Below are positions 1 to 7,032 of a DNA stretch of 10,193 bases, in pieces. Position 1 is the first letter of the stretch. Each line of letters begins with the position of its first letter. Source of the stretch: an uncultured Alphaproteobacteria bacterium (lineage in GTDB: Bacteria > Pseudomonadota > Alphaproteobacteria > Rhizobiales > Aestuariivirgaceae). The notes under the pieces were generated by a model. That model searched no databases. It saw only the letters and a list, made by a program, of their open reading frames with translations, and was not told where the DNA came from. The stretch lies in assembly GCA_937868035.1 (NCBI GenBank), contig CALMLK010000022.1, forward strand, positions 1 through 10,193, read 5' to 3'. A program made the position numbers and the translations under genes.

Positions 1-834
1 CACTTCCGGGGCCGAGGCGCCCGCCGTAAGGCCGATGGTCTTCAGGCCGTGCAGTTCGTCCCAATTCAACTCGCTGGCGCGTTGCACCAGAAGGGCGCGC
101 GGACAGCCGTTCTTCACGCCCACCTCAACGAGGCGTTTGGAGTTGGAGGAGTTGGGGGCGCCAACCACGAGCAGCATGTCGATCTGCTCGGCAATGGATT
201 TTACCGCCTCCTGGCGGTTGGTGGTGGCATAGCAAATGTCTTCCTTCACGGGCCCGCGCATCTCCGGGAAGCGGCGGCGCAGCACGGCAATCACGTCAGC
301 CGTATCATCGACGGAGAGCGTGGTCTGGGTGATGTAGGCGAGCTTGTGGGGATCGCGGACGCTCAGAGCTTCAGCATCTTCCACCGTCTCGATCAGCGTC
401 ACCGCGCCTTCTGGCAACTGGCCCATGGTGCCGATCACTTCGGGATGGCCGGCATGACCGATGAGGATGATCTGGCAGCCGTCCTGCTGGTGGCGTTGCG
501 CCTCCAGATGCACCTTGGTCACCAGCGGACAGGTGGCGTCGAGCTGGAACATGTTGCGGCGCTGGGCTTCCGCCGGAATGGCCTTGGGCACGCCGTGGGC
601 GGAGAAGATGACCGGGTGATCGCCTGCGGGAATCTCATCCAGTTCCTTCACGAACACCGCGCCCTTGGCCTTGAGTCCATCCACCACGAACTTGTTGTGC
701 ACGATCTCATGGCGCACGTAGACCGGCGCGCCGTAAACTTCGAGGGCCCGCTCCACAATATCGATAGCGCGAACCACGCCGGCGCAAAAGCCGCGCGGCG
801 CTGCCAGCAGGATCTTGAGGGCGGGTTTGTTCAT
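1..834 (-). CDS. ispH: 4-hydroxy-3-methylbut-2-enyl diphosphate reductase IspH (LytB), 3' end cut by window edge
   Basis: IspH is the last enzyme of the MEP isoprenoid pathway. It is a cytoplasmic [4Fe-4S] enzyme that reduces HMBPP to IPP and DMAPP. Reading the minus strand from the ATG at 834 gives [20 protein letters not shown], with the first cluster cysteine in GFCAGV. The second cysteine lies in [13 protein letters not shown] and the third in [12 protein letters not shown]. The catalytic glutamate motif [10 protein letters not shown], the [10 protein letters not shown] stretch and the substrate-binding SSNSKRL are also present. The frame is open to the window edge (278 codons, ending ...[10 protein letters not shown]). 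The family is about 310-320 residues, so some 35-40 C-terminal residues lie outside. An in-frame ATG at 855 would add seven residues (MPATSAA). Neither start has a clear Shine-Dalgarno; 834 was chosen because it matches the usual N-terminus. The gene is divergent from the enolase-family gene at 885. Identification is very secure. Confidence 0.96.
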   Translation of the reverse strand, partial: MNKPALKILLAAPRGFCAGVVRAIDIVERALEVYGAPVYVRHEIVHNKFVVDGLKAKGAVFVKELDEIPAGDHPVIFSAHGVPKAIPAEAQRRNMFQLDATCPLVTKVHLEAQRHQQDGCQIILIGHAGHPEVIGTMGQLPEGAVTLIETVEDAEALSVRDPHKLAYITQTTLSVDDTADVIAVLRRRFPEMRGPVKEDICYATTNRQEAVKSIAEQIDMLLVVGAPNSSNSKRLVEVGVKNGCPRALLVQRASELNWDELHGLKTIGLTAGASAPEV

Positions 835-884
835 GGCTGCTGATGTGGCTGGCATGTGACAGGATGTCAAGTTAGGCTGCGGCC

Positions 885-1985
885 ATGAAAATCACCAAAC
901 TCGAAACCTTCTGCAATGAATTCGTGGGCTTCGTTCGGGCGACGGCGGAAACCGGCGCGCAGGGCTGGGGCCAGGTTTCCACCTACAACGCCGACATTAC
1001 CTGCGAGATTTTTCACCGCCAGGTTGCCCGTCATGCCCTTGGCACCAACGCGCTGGATTTCGCCGATACGCTGGACCTGATCGGCGAGCGCGAACACAAG
1101 TATCCCGGTTCCTATCTGCGCCGGGCCATGACCGGGCTCGACACGGCGCTCCTCGATCTGCGCGGCAAGGTGGAGGGTAAGCCTGTGACGGCGCTGCTCG
1201 GTGGAACACCCGGCAAGCTCCGGGTCTACGCGTCCTCCATGAAGCGCGACATCACGCCGGAAGACGAAGCCAAACGCTTCCTGACGCTGCGCGATGCCCA
1301 AGGCTTCGATGCCTTCAAGTGGCGCGTCGGCGCCGAGTGTGGGCGTGACAAGGATGAATGGCCGGGCCGTACGGAGGCTGTCATTCCGGTGGTGTCCAGG
1401 GCGCTGGGCGATGGTGTGGACAAGCTGGTGGACGGCAACTCCTGCTATTCGCCCGGCCGCGCCATCGAGGTGGGGCGCATGCTGGAGCAGCACGGCATCG
1501 GGCATTTCGAAGAGCCCTGCCCCTATTGGGAATTCGAACAGACGAAACAGGTGACCGACGCCTTGTCGATCGATGTCACGGGCGGGGAACAGGATTGCGA
1601 ATTCACCGCATGGAAGTCCATGATCGGCATGCGGGCAGTGGACGTGATCCAGCCCGATGTCATGTACATGGGCGGCATGTTGCGCACGATGGAGGTGGCG
1701 CGCATGGGCGCGGAGGCGGGGCTGCCGTGCACGCCGCATGCGGCGAACCTCTCGCTGGTGACACTCTGCACCATGCACCTGCTGCGCGCCATTCCCAACG
1801 CGGGCAAGTATCTCGAATTCTCCATCGAGGAGGCGGATTACTATCCGTGGCAATATGGCCTGTTCCGCAATGATCCGTACACGGTGGAAAACGGCCACGT
1901 CACGGTAACGGATGCGCCCGGCTGGGGCGTGGAGATCAATCCGGCGTGGCTGGACAAGGCGGCCTATCGGGTGAGTGAGGTTTAG
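885..1985 (+). CDS. Mandelate racemase/muconate lactonizing enzyme family protein, probable acid-sugar dehydratase (enolase superfamily)
   Basis: A 366-residue member of the enolase superfamily, mandelate racemase subgroup. These enzymes abstract the alpha proton of a carboxylate with Mg2+ help; most bacterial members dehydrate aldonates or aldarates to 2-keto-3-deoxy acids. An N-terminal capping domain (about 1-115) precedes the barrel. The barrel strands carry K145-W-R147, the metal ligands D183 (VDGN), E209/E210 (HFEEP) and E235 (GGEQD), D258 (QPDVMYMGG) and H285 (TPHAAN), the likely His-Asp dyad, then E311 (KYLEFSIEE). The usual KxK is KxR here, and residue 185 is Asn. The catalytic His found two residues after the metal Asp in D-galactonate and mannonate dehydratases is therefore absent, which argues against those activities. 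The ATG at 885 has only a weak ribosome site. The gene is monocistronic here and converges on allE with a 12-base gap. Family is certain, substrate unknown; a cycloisomerase or epimerase role remains possible. Confidence 0.88.
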   Translation: MKITKLETFCNEFVGFVRATAETGAQGWGQVSTYNADITCEIFHRQVARHALGTNALDFADTLDLIGEREHKYPGSYLRRAMTGLDTALLDLRGKVEGKPVTALLGGTPGKLRVYASSMKRDITPEDEAKRFLTLRDAQGFDAFKWRVGAECGRDKDEWPGRTEAVIPVVSRALGDGVDKLVDGNSCYSPGRAIEVGRMLEQHGIGHFEEPCPYWEFEQTKQVTDALSIDVTGGEQDCEFTAWKSMIGMRAVDVIQPDVMYMGGMLRTMEVARMGAEAGLPCTPHAANLSLVTLCTMHLLRAIPNAGKYLEFSIEEADYYPWQYGLFRNDPYTVENGHVTVTDAPGWGVEINPAWLDKAAYRVSEV

Positions 1986-1997
1986 GCTGCAGGCGGC

Positions 1998-2834
1998 TCA
2001 CCCGCCCAGCACATCCAGACGCGCGTGGCGGTTCACGTCCTTGTAGAGGAGGTAGCGGAAGCGGCCGGGGCCTCCGGCGTAGCAGGCTTGCGGGCAGAAG
2101 GCGCGCAGCCACATGAAGTCGCCCGCCTCCACTTCCACCCAGTCGCCGTTGAGCTTGTAGACGGCCTTGCCCTCCAGCACGTAGAGGCCGTGTTCCATCA
2201 CATGGGTTTCCAGAAACGGTATGATGCCGCCGGGCTCGAAGTTGACGATGGTGACGTGCATGTCATGGCGGAGGTCGGCGGGATCGACAAAGCGCGTTGT
2301 CGACCACACGCCATTGCAGTCCGGCATGACACTCGGCGCCACGTCCTGCTCGTTGACGACAAAGGCCTCGGGTGCGGCAAGGCCGGGCGCGGGTTCATAG
2401 CGCTTGCGAATCCAGTGAAAGCGCGCGGCCTCGATGCCCTCATTGCGCACGGCCCATGTGGCACCGGGCGGGATGTAGGCGTAGGAGCCGGGTTTCATCA
2501 CGTGCACCTTGCCGTTCAGCATCAGTCCGAATGAGCCTTCGACAGTGAACAGCACGCCTTCGGCGCGCGGGTCCGGCTCCGGCGCGCTGCTGCCGCCGCC
2601 GTGCGAGACTTCCATGATGTATTGCGAGAAGGTCTCGGCGAAGCCGCTCATGGGCCGCGCGATGATCCAGACCCGCGTCTTGTCCCAGCCGGGCAGATGG
2701 CTGGTCACGATGTCGCGCATCACGCCCTTGGGGATCACGGCGTAGGCTGTGGTGAAGATGGCGCGTCCGGTGAGGAGATCGGTCTGCGGGGGAAGGCCGC
2801 CGTGGGGGGCATAGTAGGTCGGGTGCTTGGTCAT
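1998..2834 (-). CDS. allE: (S)-ureidoglycine aminohydrolase (bicupin, AllE/YlbA/UGHY family)
   Basis: This Mn2+ enzyme hydrolyses (S)-ureidoglycine to (S)-ureidoglycolate and ammonia in allantoin degradation. The 278-residue protein has two cupin domains: the N-terminal one about 55-145 (VLFTVEGSFGLMLNG, PGSYAYIPPGATWAV) and the C-terminal one about 190-268. The C-terminal cupin keeps the metal set known from plant UGlyAH: E209, H211 and H215 in FLETHVMEHGLYVLEGKAVY, and Q249 in CPQACYAGG. The ending YLLYKDVNRHARLD resembles the YSKDCNRD ending of E. coli YlbA. It is the last gene of the minus-strand operon, 18 bases after the allA stop. The ATG at 2834 lacks a strong Shine-Dalgarno, consistent with coupled translation. 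The product feeds directly into AllA. The family match is strong over the whole length; other bicupins (quercetinase, pirin-like) lack this motif set. Confidence 0.93.
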   Translation of the reverse strand: MTKHPTYYAPHGGLPPQTDLLTGRAIFTTAYAVIPKGVMRDIVTSHLPGWDKTRVWIIARPMSGFAETFSQYIMEVSHGGGSSAPEPDPRAEGVLFTVEGSFGLMLNGKVHVMKPGSYAYIPPGATWAVRNEGIEAARFHWIRKRYEPAPGLAAPEAFVVNEQDVAPSVMPDCNGVWSTTRFVDPADLRHDMHVTIVNFEPGGIIPFLETHVMEHGLYVLEGKAVYKLNGDWVEVEAGDFMWLRAFCPQACYAGGPGRFRYLLYKDVNRHARLDVLGG

Positions 2835-2852
2835 GATGTCAGGCTAGAGAGG

Positions 2853-3359
2853 TCAGGTGCGATTTGCAAACGCGTGCACGGTCCATTTCTCGGGCAGCCA
2901 GACCTCGTCGAGGTTATCGCCGGGGCCGTTGCGGTCGATGACGAGGAAATGGCTGTGCGGATCAGCGACCAGAAGCGGATGATGCCAGGCGCTGCGTGAA
3001 TAGTTGACACCCTGCCGCCCCGTGGCGGCAAAGAGGCGGTAGCTGTTGATCTCCAGCGGATCAGTGCAGACGAGCACCAGCCACGGCCTGTCCTGCATCG
3101 GGATGAAGGCCTGCGAGCCGAGTGGATGCCGTTCCATCATCTTGATGGCGATGGGCGTGGGGCGCGGATCGGCGGTGAAGATCGACACATTCACGGCCCC
3201 TTCGCCCGCCGCCACATCGACCTTGCAGAGATCATTGAAGCGGTTGGCAAAGCCCTGGTTGATGGTGCGGGGTTTCACGAGACCAGTATCCAGCACATCG
3301 CCAAAGGGGCGGAAGGCCTCCGCCGTGAGCGGCTGGGCGGTGAGGCGGAACTCAGTCAT
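2853..3359 (-). CDS. allA: Ureidoglycolate lyase
   Basis: AllA cleaves (S)-ureidoglycolate to glyoxylate and urea, the final carbon-releasing step of ureide breakdown in the cytoplasm. The protein is 168 residues, the usual size for the family, and complete. Family features seen: PFGDVLD near residue 20, INQGFANRF (33-41), MMERHPLGSQAFIP (74-87), GRQGVNYSRSAWHHPLL (114-130) and FLVIDRNGPGDNLDE (138-152). The single-domain beta-barrel is distinct from the AllD dehydrogenase that would make oxalurate, so the visible route ends at glyoxylate. The ATG at 3359 lies inside the end of the aldo/keto reductase gene. The two reading frames share 8 bases (3352-3359), which implies translational coupling. 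The next gene, allE, starts 18 bases after its stop and makes its substrate. No odd features. Confidence 0.94.
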   Translation of the reverse strand: MTEFRLTAQPLTAEAFRPFGDVLDTGLVKPRTINQGFANRFNDLCKVDVAAGEGAVNVSIFTADPRPTPIAIKMMERHPLGSQAFIPMQDRPWLVLVCTDPLEINSYRLFAATGRQGVNYSRSAWHHPLLVADPHSHFLVIDRNGPGDNLDEVWLPEKWTVHAFANRT

Positions 3360-4173
3360 CCCAGCGGCCCGCCATCCATGAGCCGTTGATCGTGCGCCCG
3401 CCGGACGTTCCGAGTGCCGTGAGTGCGGCCATATCGTCCGCGCTCAATGCGAAATCGAAGATGCGCAGGTTGGATTCCGCATGGGCGCGCTTGTCGGTCT
3501 TGGGAATGGCGATCACGCCCTGCTGCACGATCCAGCGCAGGATGATTTCGTTGGGCGGGCGGCCGTGACGTTCCGCCATGGCTTTCACGACGGGATGGCC
3601 GAAGGGCTTGCCGCGCGCCACGGGGCTGTAGGCCACCAGCGGCAGGCCCAGTTCGTCAGCGGCGGCCTTGAGCTTCTTCTGGTCGATGAGAGGATGGAAC
3701 TCCACCTGATTGCAGGCCACATCGCCCAGCCGTTTCACCGCCTGGCGCAGCATGCGGGGGGTGAAGTTGGAGACGCCGATGCGCCGGGCATGGCCTGCGG
3801 CCTGCGCTTCCTTCAAGCGGTCGAGCGCGCCATCGATTTCCGCATCCGGCGGCGGCCAGTGGATGAGCAGCAGATCGGGCGGCCCGCCAAGATCATCCAC
3901 GCTCCGCCGGACGGACTCCGCAAAGCGGGCCTTGCCGAGGTTGGACGGCTCCACCTTGGTGGTGACGAAGAGCTGCTCCCGTGCCACGCCGCAACGGGCA
4001 ATGCCCTGCCCCACTTCGCGCTCATTGCCATACATCTGGGCCGTATCGACATGCCGGTAACCCAGCCCGATGGCCATCATGATGGTCTCGGTGCACTGGT
4101 CACCGGTGAGCGGATAGGTGCCCAGGCCGAGGGCCGGAATGCCGTTGATCAAGGGAACAAGTGGAACTGGCAC
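3352..4173 (-). CDS. Aldo/keto reductase (2,5-diketo-D-gluconate reductase-like)
   Basis: A cytoplasmic NADPH-dependent oxidoreductase of the aldo/keto reductase superfamily. From a GTG start at 4173 it is 273 residues, the normal size for the DkgA/DkgB-like branch. The catalytic tetrad is visible as D43 (YRHVDTAQ), Y48 (MYGNE), K73 (TTKV) and H105 (LLIHWP). The IGVSNF strand (132-137), the NQVEFHP strand (155-161) and the phosphate-binding IPKTDKRAHAESNLRIF (223-239) are intact. The frame stays open upstream to 4473, but that part runs over the divergent ThDP gene and has no family similarity. The GTG at 4173 follows a CGGAGA ribosome site about 10 bases upstream and begins right at the first barrel strand (VPLINGIPALGLGTYPL). 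It is the first gene of the operon with allA and allE. Its substrate is unknown; aldehydes from the neighbouring pathways are plausible but unproven. Confidence 0.9.
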   Translation of the reverse strand: MPVPLVPLINGIPALGLGTYPLTGDQCTETIMMAIGLGYRHVDTAQMYGNEREVGQGIARCGVAREQLFVTTKVEPSNLGKARFAESVRRSVDDLGGPPDLLLIHWPPPDAEIDGALDRLKEAQAAGHARRIGVSNFTPRMLRQAVKRLGDVACNQVEFHPLIDQKKLKAAADELGLPLVAYSPVARGKPFGHPVVKAMAERHGRPPNEIILRWIVQQGVIAIPKTDKRAHAESNLRIFDFALSADDMAALTALGTSGGRTINGSWMAGRWDD

Positions 4174-4200
4174 GGCGACATATCTCCGGGTTGCACCTGC

Positions 4201-4229
4201 ACTATCGCATCGCAGCGGCGGGTGATCAA
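4201..4229 (-). promoter_or_regulatory. Putative promoter of the aldo/keto reductase-allA-allE operon
   Basis: On the minus strand TTGATC (4229-4224) and GATAGT (4206-4201) are separated by exactly 17 bases. Each matches four of six positions of the sigma-70 consensus. The predicted start would fall near 4195, leaving a leader of about 20 bases that holds the CGGAGA ribosome site of the GTG at 4173. It is supported by position and spacing only. Confidence 0.4.
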
Positions 4230-4259
4230 CGCGGAAGCAAGCATGTTTTGCCCGCAGGG

Positions 4260-4288
4260 TTGAAGCGAATCCGCAAATCGCCAATAAC
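4260..4288 (+). promoter_or_regulatory. Putative promoter of the ThDP enzyme-XylX-like operon
   Basis: TTGAAG (4260-4265) and AATAAC (4283-4288) lie 17 bases apart, each matching four of six sigma-70 consensus positions. The predicted transcription start would fall within a base or two of the ATG at 4295, suggesting a leaderless message. This fits the lack of any Shine-Dalgarno there. The intergenic region (4174-4294) is shared with the divergent operon, so one regulator could control both. Confidence 0.35.
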
Positions 4289-4294
4289 TTGCCC

Positions 4295-5851
4295 ATGTCA
4301 TCACAGCCCAAACTCAATGGGGCGGAAAGCCTCGTCCACACGCTGATCGCCAACGAGATCGGCGTGTGCTTCGCCAACCCCGGCACCAGCGAAATGCATT
4401 TCGTCGCCGCCCTCGACCGCATTCCGGGGCTGCGCTGCATCCCGGGCATGCAGGAAAACGTCGTGACCGGCATGGCCGACGGCTATGGCCGGATCGCACA
4501 GGCGCCTGCCGCCACGCTGCTTCATTGCGGACCCGGACTGAGCAACGGGCTCGCCAACCTGCACAACGCCCGCAAGGCGCGGGCCCCGGTGGTCAACATC
4601 GTGGGTGATCAGGCGACCTATCACACGCAGTATCAGCCACCGCTCGCCATGGACACGCAGAAGGTGGCGGAGACGGCATCGGACTGGGTGCGCGTGTCGT
4701 CGCGGACCGACAGCCTGGGCCGCGATGCCGCAGAGGCGGTGCGGGCGGCGCGCAGTTCGCCCGGCCAGATCGCCACGCTGGTCGTGCCCTCGGACATTTC
4801 GTGGAGCGATGGTGGCGTGGCGGCGGGGCGGCTTCCGCCTGCGCCGGCGCGGCCCTTCGACATGGCGAAGCTCAGGGCTGCTTCCATCATCCTCAAGGAA
4901 AAGAAGAACGTGCTTCTGCTGCTCGGCGACCGGGCGCTGGCGCACCTGCCGCAACAGCATGCCGCGCGCATCCAGGCCAAGACCGGGTGCCGCGTGATGG
5001 CGGAATCGATCAACGGGCTCCAGGCGCGCGGCCATGGCCGCCTGCCTCTGGAGCGCGTGCCCTACCCCGCCGCCATGGCGATCGAGACTCTGAAGGACGT
5101 GGAGCACATCATCTGCGTGGGCTCGCGCGCGCCGGTCGGGTTCTTTGCCTATCCGGGCATGCCCAGCCATCATGCGCCGGCCGGTGCAACCGTCACCGTT
5201 CTTGCCCAGCCGGGGCAGGACATGGTGGAGGCGCTGGACGCGCTGGCGCAGGACATCGGCGCGCCCCGCACGGCCGTGTTCGATTCGGGGCTCAGGCCCG
5301 ACGTGCCGAAGGGCATCCCGTCATCGGAAGGCTTCGGCCAGTTGCTGGGGGCCGTGCTGCCGGAACAGGCGATCGTCGTGGACGAGGCCATCACCTTCGG
5401 CACGCACATGTTTCCGGGTTCGACCGCCGCCCATCCCCATGACTGGATGATGGTGACGGGCGGGGCCATTGGCTACGGCATGCCCGCGGCAACGGGTGCT
5501 GCCGTCGCGGGCAAGGAGCGCCGCGTCCTCAACATCCAGGCCGACGGCTCGGCCATGTACACAATCCAGTCCCTGTGGACGCAGGCGCGCGAAAAGCTGC
5601 CCGTCACCACCGTCATCATCAACAACCGCAAATACCAGATCCTGATCGGTGAATATGCGGGCGTGGGCGCCAATCCAGGGCCCACCGCCATGAATATGCT
5701 CGATCTCGGCAACCCTGACATGGATTTCGTGAAGATTGCCAACGGCCTCGGCGTCGAGGCGGCGCGGGCGACGACACTGGAAGACTGCGCGCGTCTGATG
5801 CAACAGTCGTTCCTCACCCCTGGGCCTTTCCTCATCGACCTCATTGTGTGA
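4295..5851 (+). CDS. ThDP-dependent enzyme, acetolactate synthase large-subunit-like / benzoylformate decarboxylase-like
   Basis: A 518-residue thiamine diphosphate enzyme with the pyruvate-oxidase/decarboxylase layout. The N-terminal pyrimidine-binding domain (about 5-170) carries the catalytic glutamate E54 (GMQENVVTGMADGYGR). A middle domain spans about 190-330. The C-terminal pyrophosphate domain (about 340-518) carries the metal motif from A416-D417-G418 to N443-N444; the usual GDG is ADG here. NPGTSE (28-33) and LLHCGPGLSNG (75-85) sit where benzoylformate decarboxylase has NPGSNE and its LHSAAG histidine loop, so H77 may match that active-site His. Such enzymes decarboxylate or carboligate 2-keto acids. 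E54 argues against glyoxylate carboligase, which has Val there. The ATG at 4295 was preferred to an in-frame TTG at 4289; no Shine-Dalgarno is visible. It is followed within 11 bases by the XylX-like gene, so the two are probably co-transcribed. Database labels of acetolactate synthase would be doubtful: no small subunit lies nearby. Confidence 0.87.
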   Translation: MSSQPKLNGAESLVHTLIANEIGVCFANPGTSEMHFVAALDRIPGLRCIPGMQENVVTGMADGYGRIAQAPAATLLHCGPGLSNGLANLHNARKARAPVVNIVGDQATYHTQYQPPLAMDTQKVAETASDWVRVSSRTDSLGRDAAEAVRAARSSPGQIATLVVPSDISWSDGGVAAGRLPPAPARPFDMAKLRAASIILKEKKNVLLLLGDRALAHLPQQHAARIQAKTGCRVMAESINGLQARGHGRLPLERVPYPAAMAIETLKDVEHIICVGSRAPVGFFAYPGMPSHHAPAGATVTVLAQPGQDMVEALDALAQDIGAPRTAVFDSGLRPDVPKGIPSSEGFGQLLGAVLPEQAIVVDEAITFGTHMFPGSTAAHPHDWMMVTGGAIGYGMPAATGAAVAGKERRVLNIQADGSAMYTIQSLWTQAREKLPVTTVIINNRKYQILIGEYAGVGANPGPTAMNMLDLGNPDMDFVKIANGLGVEAARATTLEDCARLMQQSFLTPGPFLIDLIV

Positions 5852-5862
5852 TCTTCGCGGCC

Positions 5863-7029
5863 ATGAAAATCGCAGATGCCATTCGCCTCACCGAAGACGC
5901 AACCCGCCAGGGCACCTTTGCCGGGCGCGCCTGGCGGGACGGCGTGGGACCCTGTGTTGTCACGCTGCGCAAGGGCCGCGTGATCGACATCACGTCGCGC
6001 ACGCTGCCGACGATGCGTGACCTGTGCGAGGCGGATGAACCCGCTGCCGCAGCATCGGCGGCGGAGGGCACCGATCTCGGCGGGCTGGCAGACATTCTCG
6101 CGGCCACGGCATCGCCAACGCTTTCACCGGTGCGCCTGCTTGCGCCCATCGACCTGCAGTCGATCAAGGCGGCGGGTGTCACCTTCGCGGTTTCGATGCT
6201 GGAGCGGGTGATCGAGGAGAAGGCGCGTGGCAATCCGGCACTGGCCGACGGCATCCGCCACGACATCACGCGCCTCATCGGCGATGACCTCTCCAAGCTG
6301 GTGCCGGGTTCCGACGAAGCCATGGCATTGAAGCAAGCGCTGATCGCCAAGGGGGCGTGGTCGCAATATCTCGAAGTGGGCATCGGCCCCGACGCGGAGA
6401 TCTTCACCAAGTCACAGGTGATGAGTGCCGTGGGCTTTGGCGCCGATGTCGGCATTCACCCGGTTTCGCACTGGAACAACCCGGAGCCGGAATGCGTGCT
6501 GGTGGTGAACAGCAAGGGCGCCATTGTTGCAGCGACCCTGGGCAATGACGTGAACCTGCGCGATGTGGAAGGACGTTCCGCCCTTCTCCTCGGCAAGGCG
6601 AAGGACAACAATGCCTCCTGCGCGCTGGGGCCGTTCATCCGCCTGTTCGATGCAAGCTACGGCCTTGATGATGTGAACCGCATGGACGTGGCACTGGAGG
6701 TTCAGGGGCCGGATGGCTTCCACCTCACGGGCGGCAGCAGCATGAGCCGCATCAGCCGCCCGCCGCTGAAACTGGTGGCGGGCACGATCGGGGCGCATCA
6801 CCAGTATCCGGATGGTTTCGTGCTGTTCTGCGGAACGGTGTTTGCGCCGACGCAGGACCGGGATGCGCCAGGATCAGGCTTCACCCACAAGCATGGCGAT
6901 GTGGTGAGCGTGTCCAACCCGCGTCTGGGGGCACTGGTCAACACGGTGCGGTCTACCGATGCCTGTCCGCCCTGGCAGTTCGGCGTGTCGCACCTCATGC
7001 GCAACCTTGCGGGGCGCGGGCTTCTCTAG
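5863..7029 (+). CDS. XylX-like fumarylacetoacetate-hydrolase-family protein, probable 2-keto-3-deoxy-pentonate (sugar acid) dehydratase
   Basis: A 388-residue FAH-fold protein closely resembling Caulobacter XylX as I remember it. XylX dehydrates 2-keto-3-deoxy-xylonate to alpha-ketoglutarate semialdehyde. Shared stretches include LLAPIDLQSIKAAGVTFAVS (92-111), LERVIEEKARGN, WSQYLEVGIGPDAEIFTK (166-183), SHWNNPEPECVL (202-213), GNDVNLRDVEGRSALLLGKA (227-246), KDNNASCALGPFIRLFD, HHQYPDGFVLFCGTVFAP and the ending NLAGRGLL. Likely divalent-metal ligands are E208, E210 and D229 (family pattern ExE...D). A GTG at 5848 would overlap the preceding stop as GTGA and add five residues (MIFAA). The ATG at 5863 was chosen as the simpler start; the choice is uncertain. 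It is second in an apparent operon with the ThDP enzyme and converges on msrA with a 3-base gap. The family is firm. The exact sugar acid is unknown, and the enolase-superfamily enzyme at 885-1985 is a candidate upstream step. Confidence 0.88.
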   Translation: MKIADAIRLTEDATRQGTFAGRAWRDGVGPCVVTLRKGRVIDITSRTLPTMRDLCEADEPAAAASAAEGTDLGGLADILAATASPTLSPVRLLAPIDLQSIKAAGVTFAVSMLERVIEEKARGNPALADGIRHDITRLIGDDLSKLVPGSDEAMALKQALIAKGAWSQYLEVGIGPDAEIFTKSQVMSAVGFGADVGIHPVSHWNNPEPECVLVVNSKGAIVAATLGNDVNLRDVEGRSALLLGKAKDNNASCALGPFIRLFDASYGLDDVNRMDVALEVQGPDGFHLTGGSSMSRISRPPLKLVAGTIGAHHQYPDGFVLFCGTVFAPTQDRDAPGSGFTHKHGDVVSVSNPRLGALVNTVRSTDACPPWQFGVSHLMRNLAGRGLL

Positions 7030-7032
7030 GCT

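Noticed and set aside
49..843. 264-codon plus-strand open frame antisense to ispH
   Set aside because: It lies opposite the clear ispH coding frame, is rich in His and Gly as expected from an antisense shadow, and resembles no family.
865..870. TTGACA on the minus strand upstream of ispH
   Set aside because: It matches a -35 box, but no acceptable -10 follows at 16-18 bases, so I do not call a promoter.
867..1898. 343-codon minus-strand open frame
   Set aside because: It is antisense to the enolase-superfamily gene, whose catalytic residues are all present in the plus-strand frame; the His/Arg-rich product has no recognisable domain.
4174..4473. 100-residue N-terminal extension of the aldo/keto reductase
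   Set aside because: It would run over the divergent promoter region and the start of the ThDP gene, and it shows no family similarity. The GTG at 4173 with a CGGAGA site fits the fold.
4301..5173. 290-codon minus-strand open frame
   Set aside because: It is the antisense shadow of the ThDP enzyme, with Arg/His-rich composition and no motif.
4295..5851. Calling this gene glyoxylate carboligase because of the ureide context
   Set aside because: The catalytic Glu is present where glyoxylate carboligase has Val, and the length (518) is shorter than Gcl (about 590).
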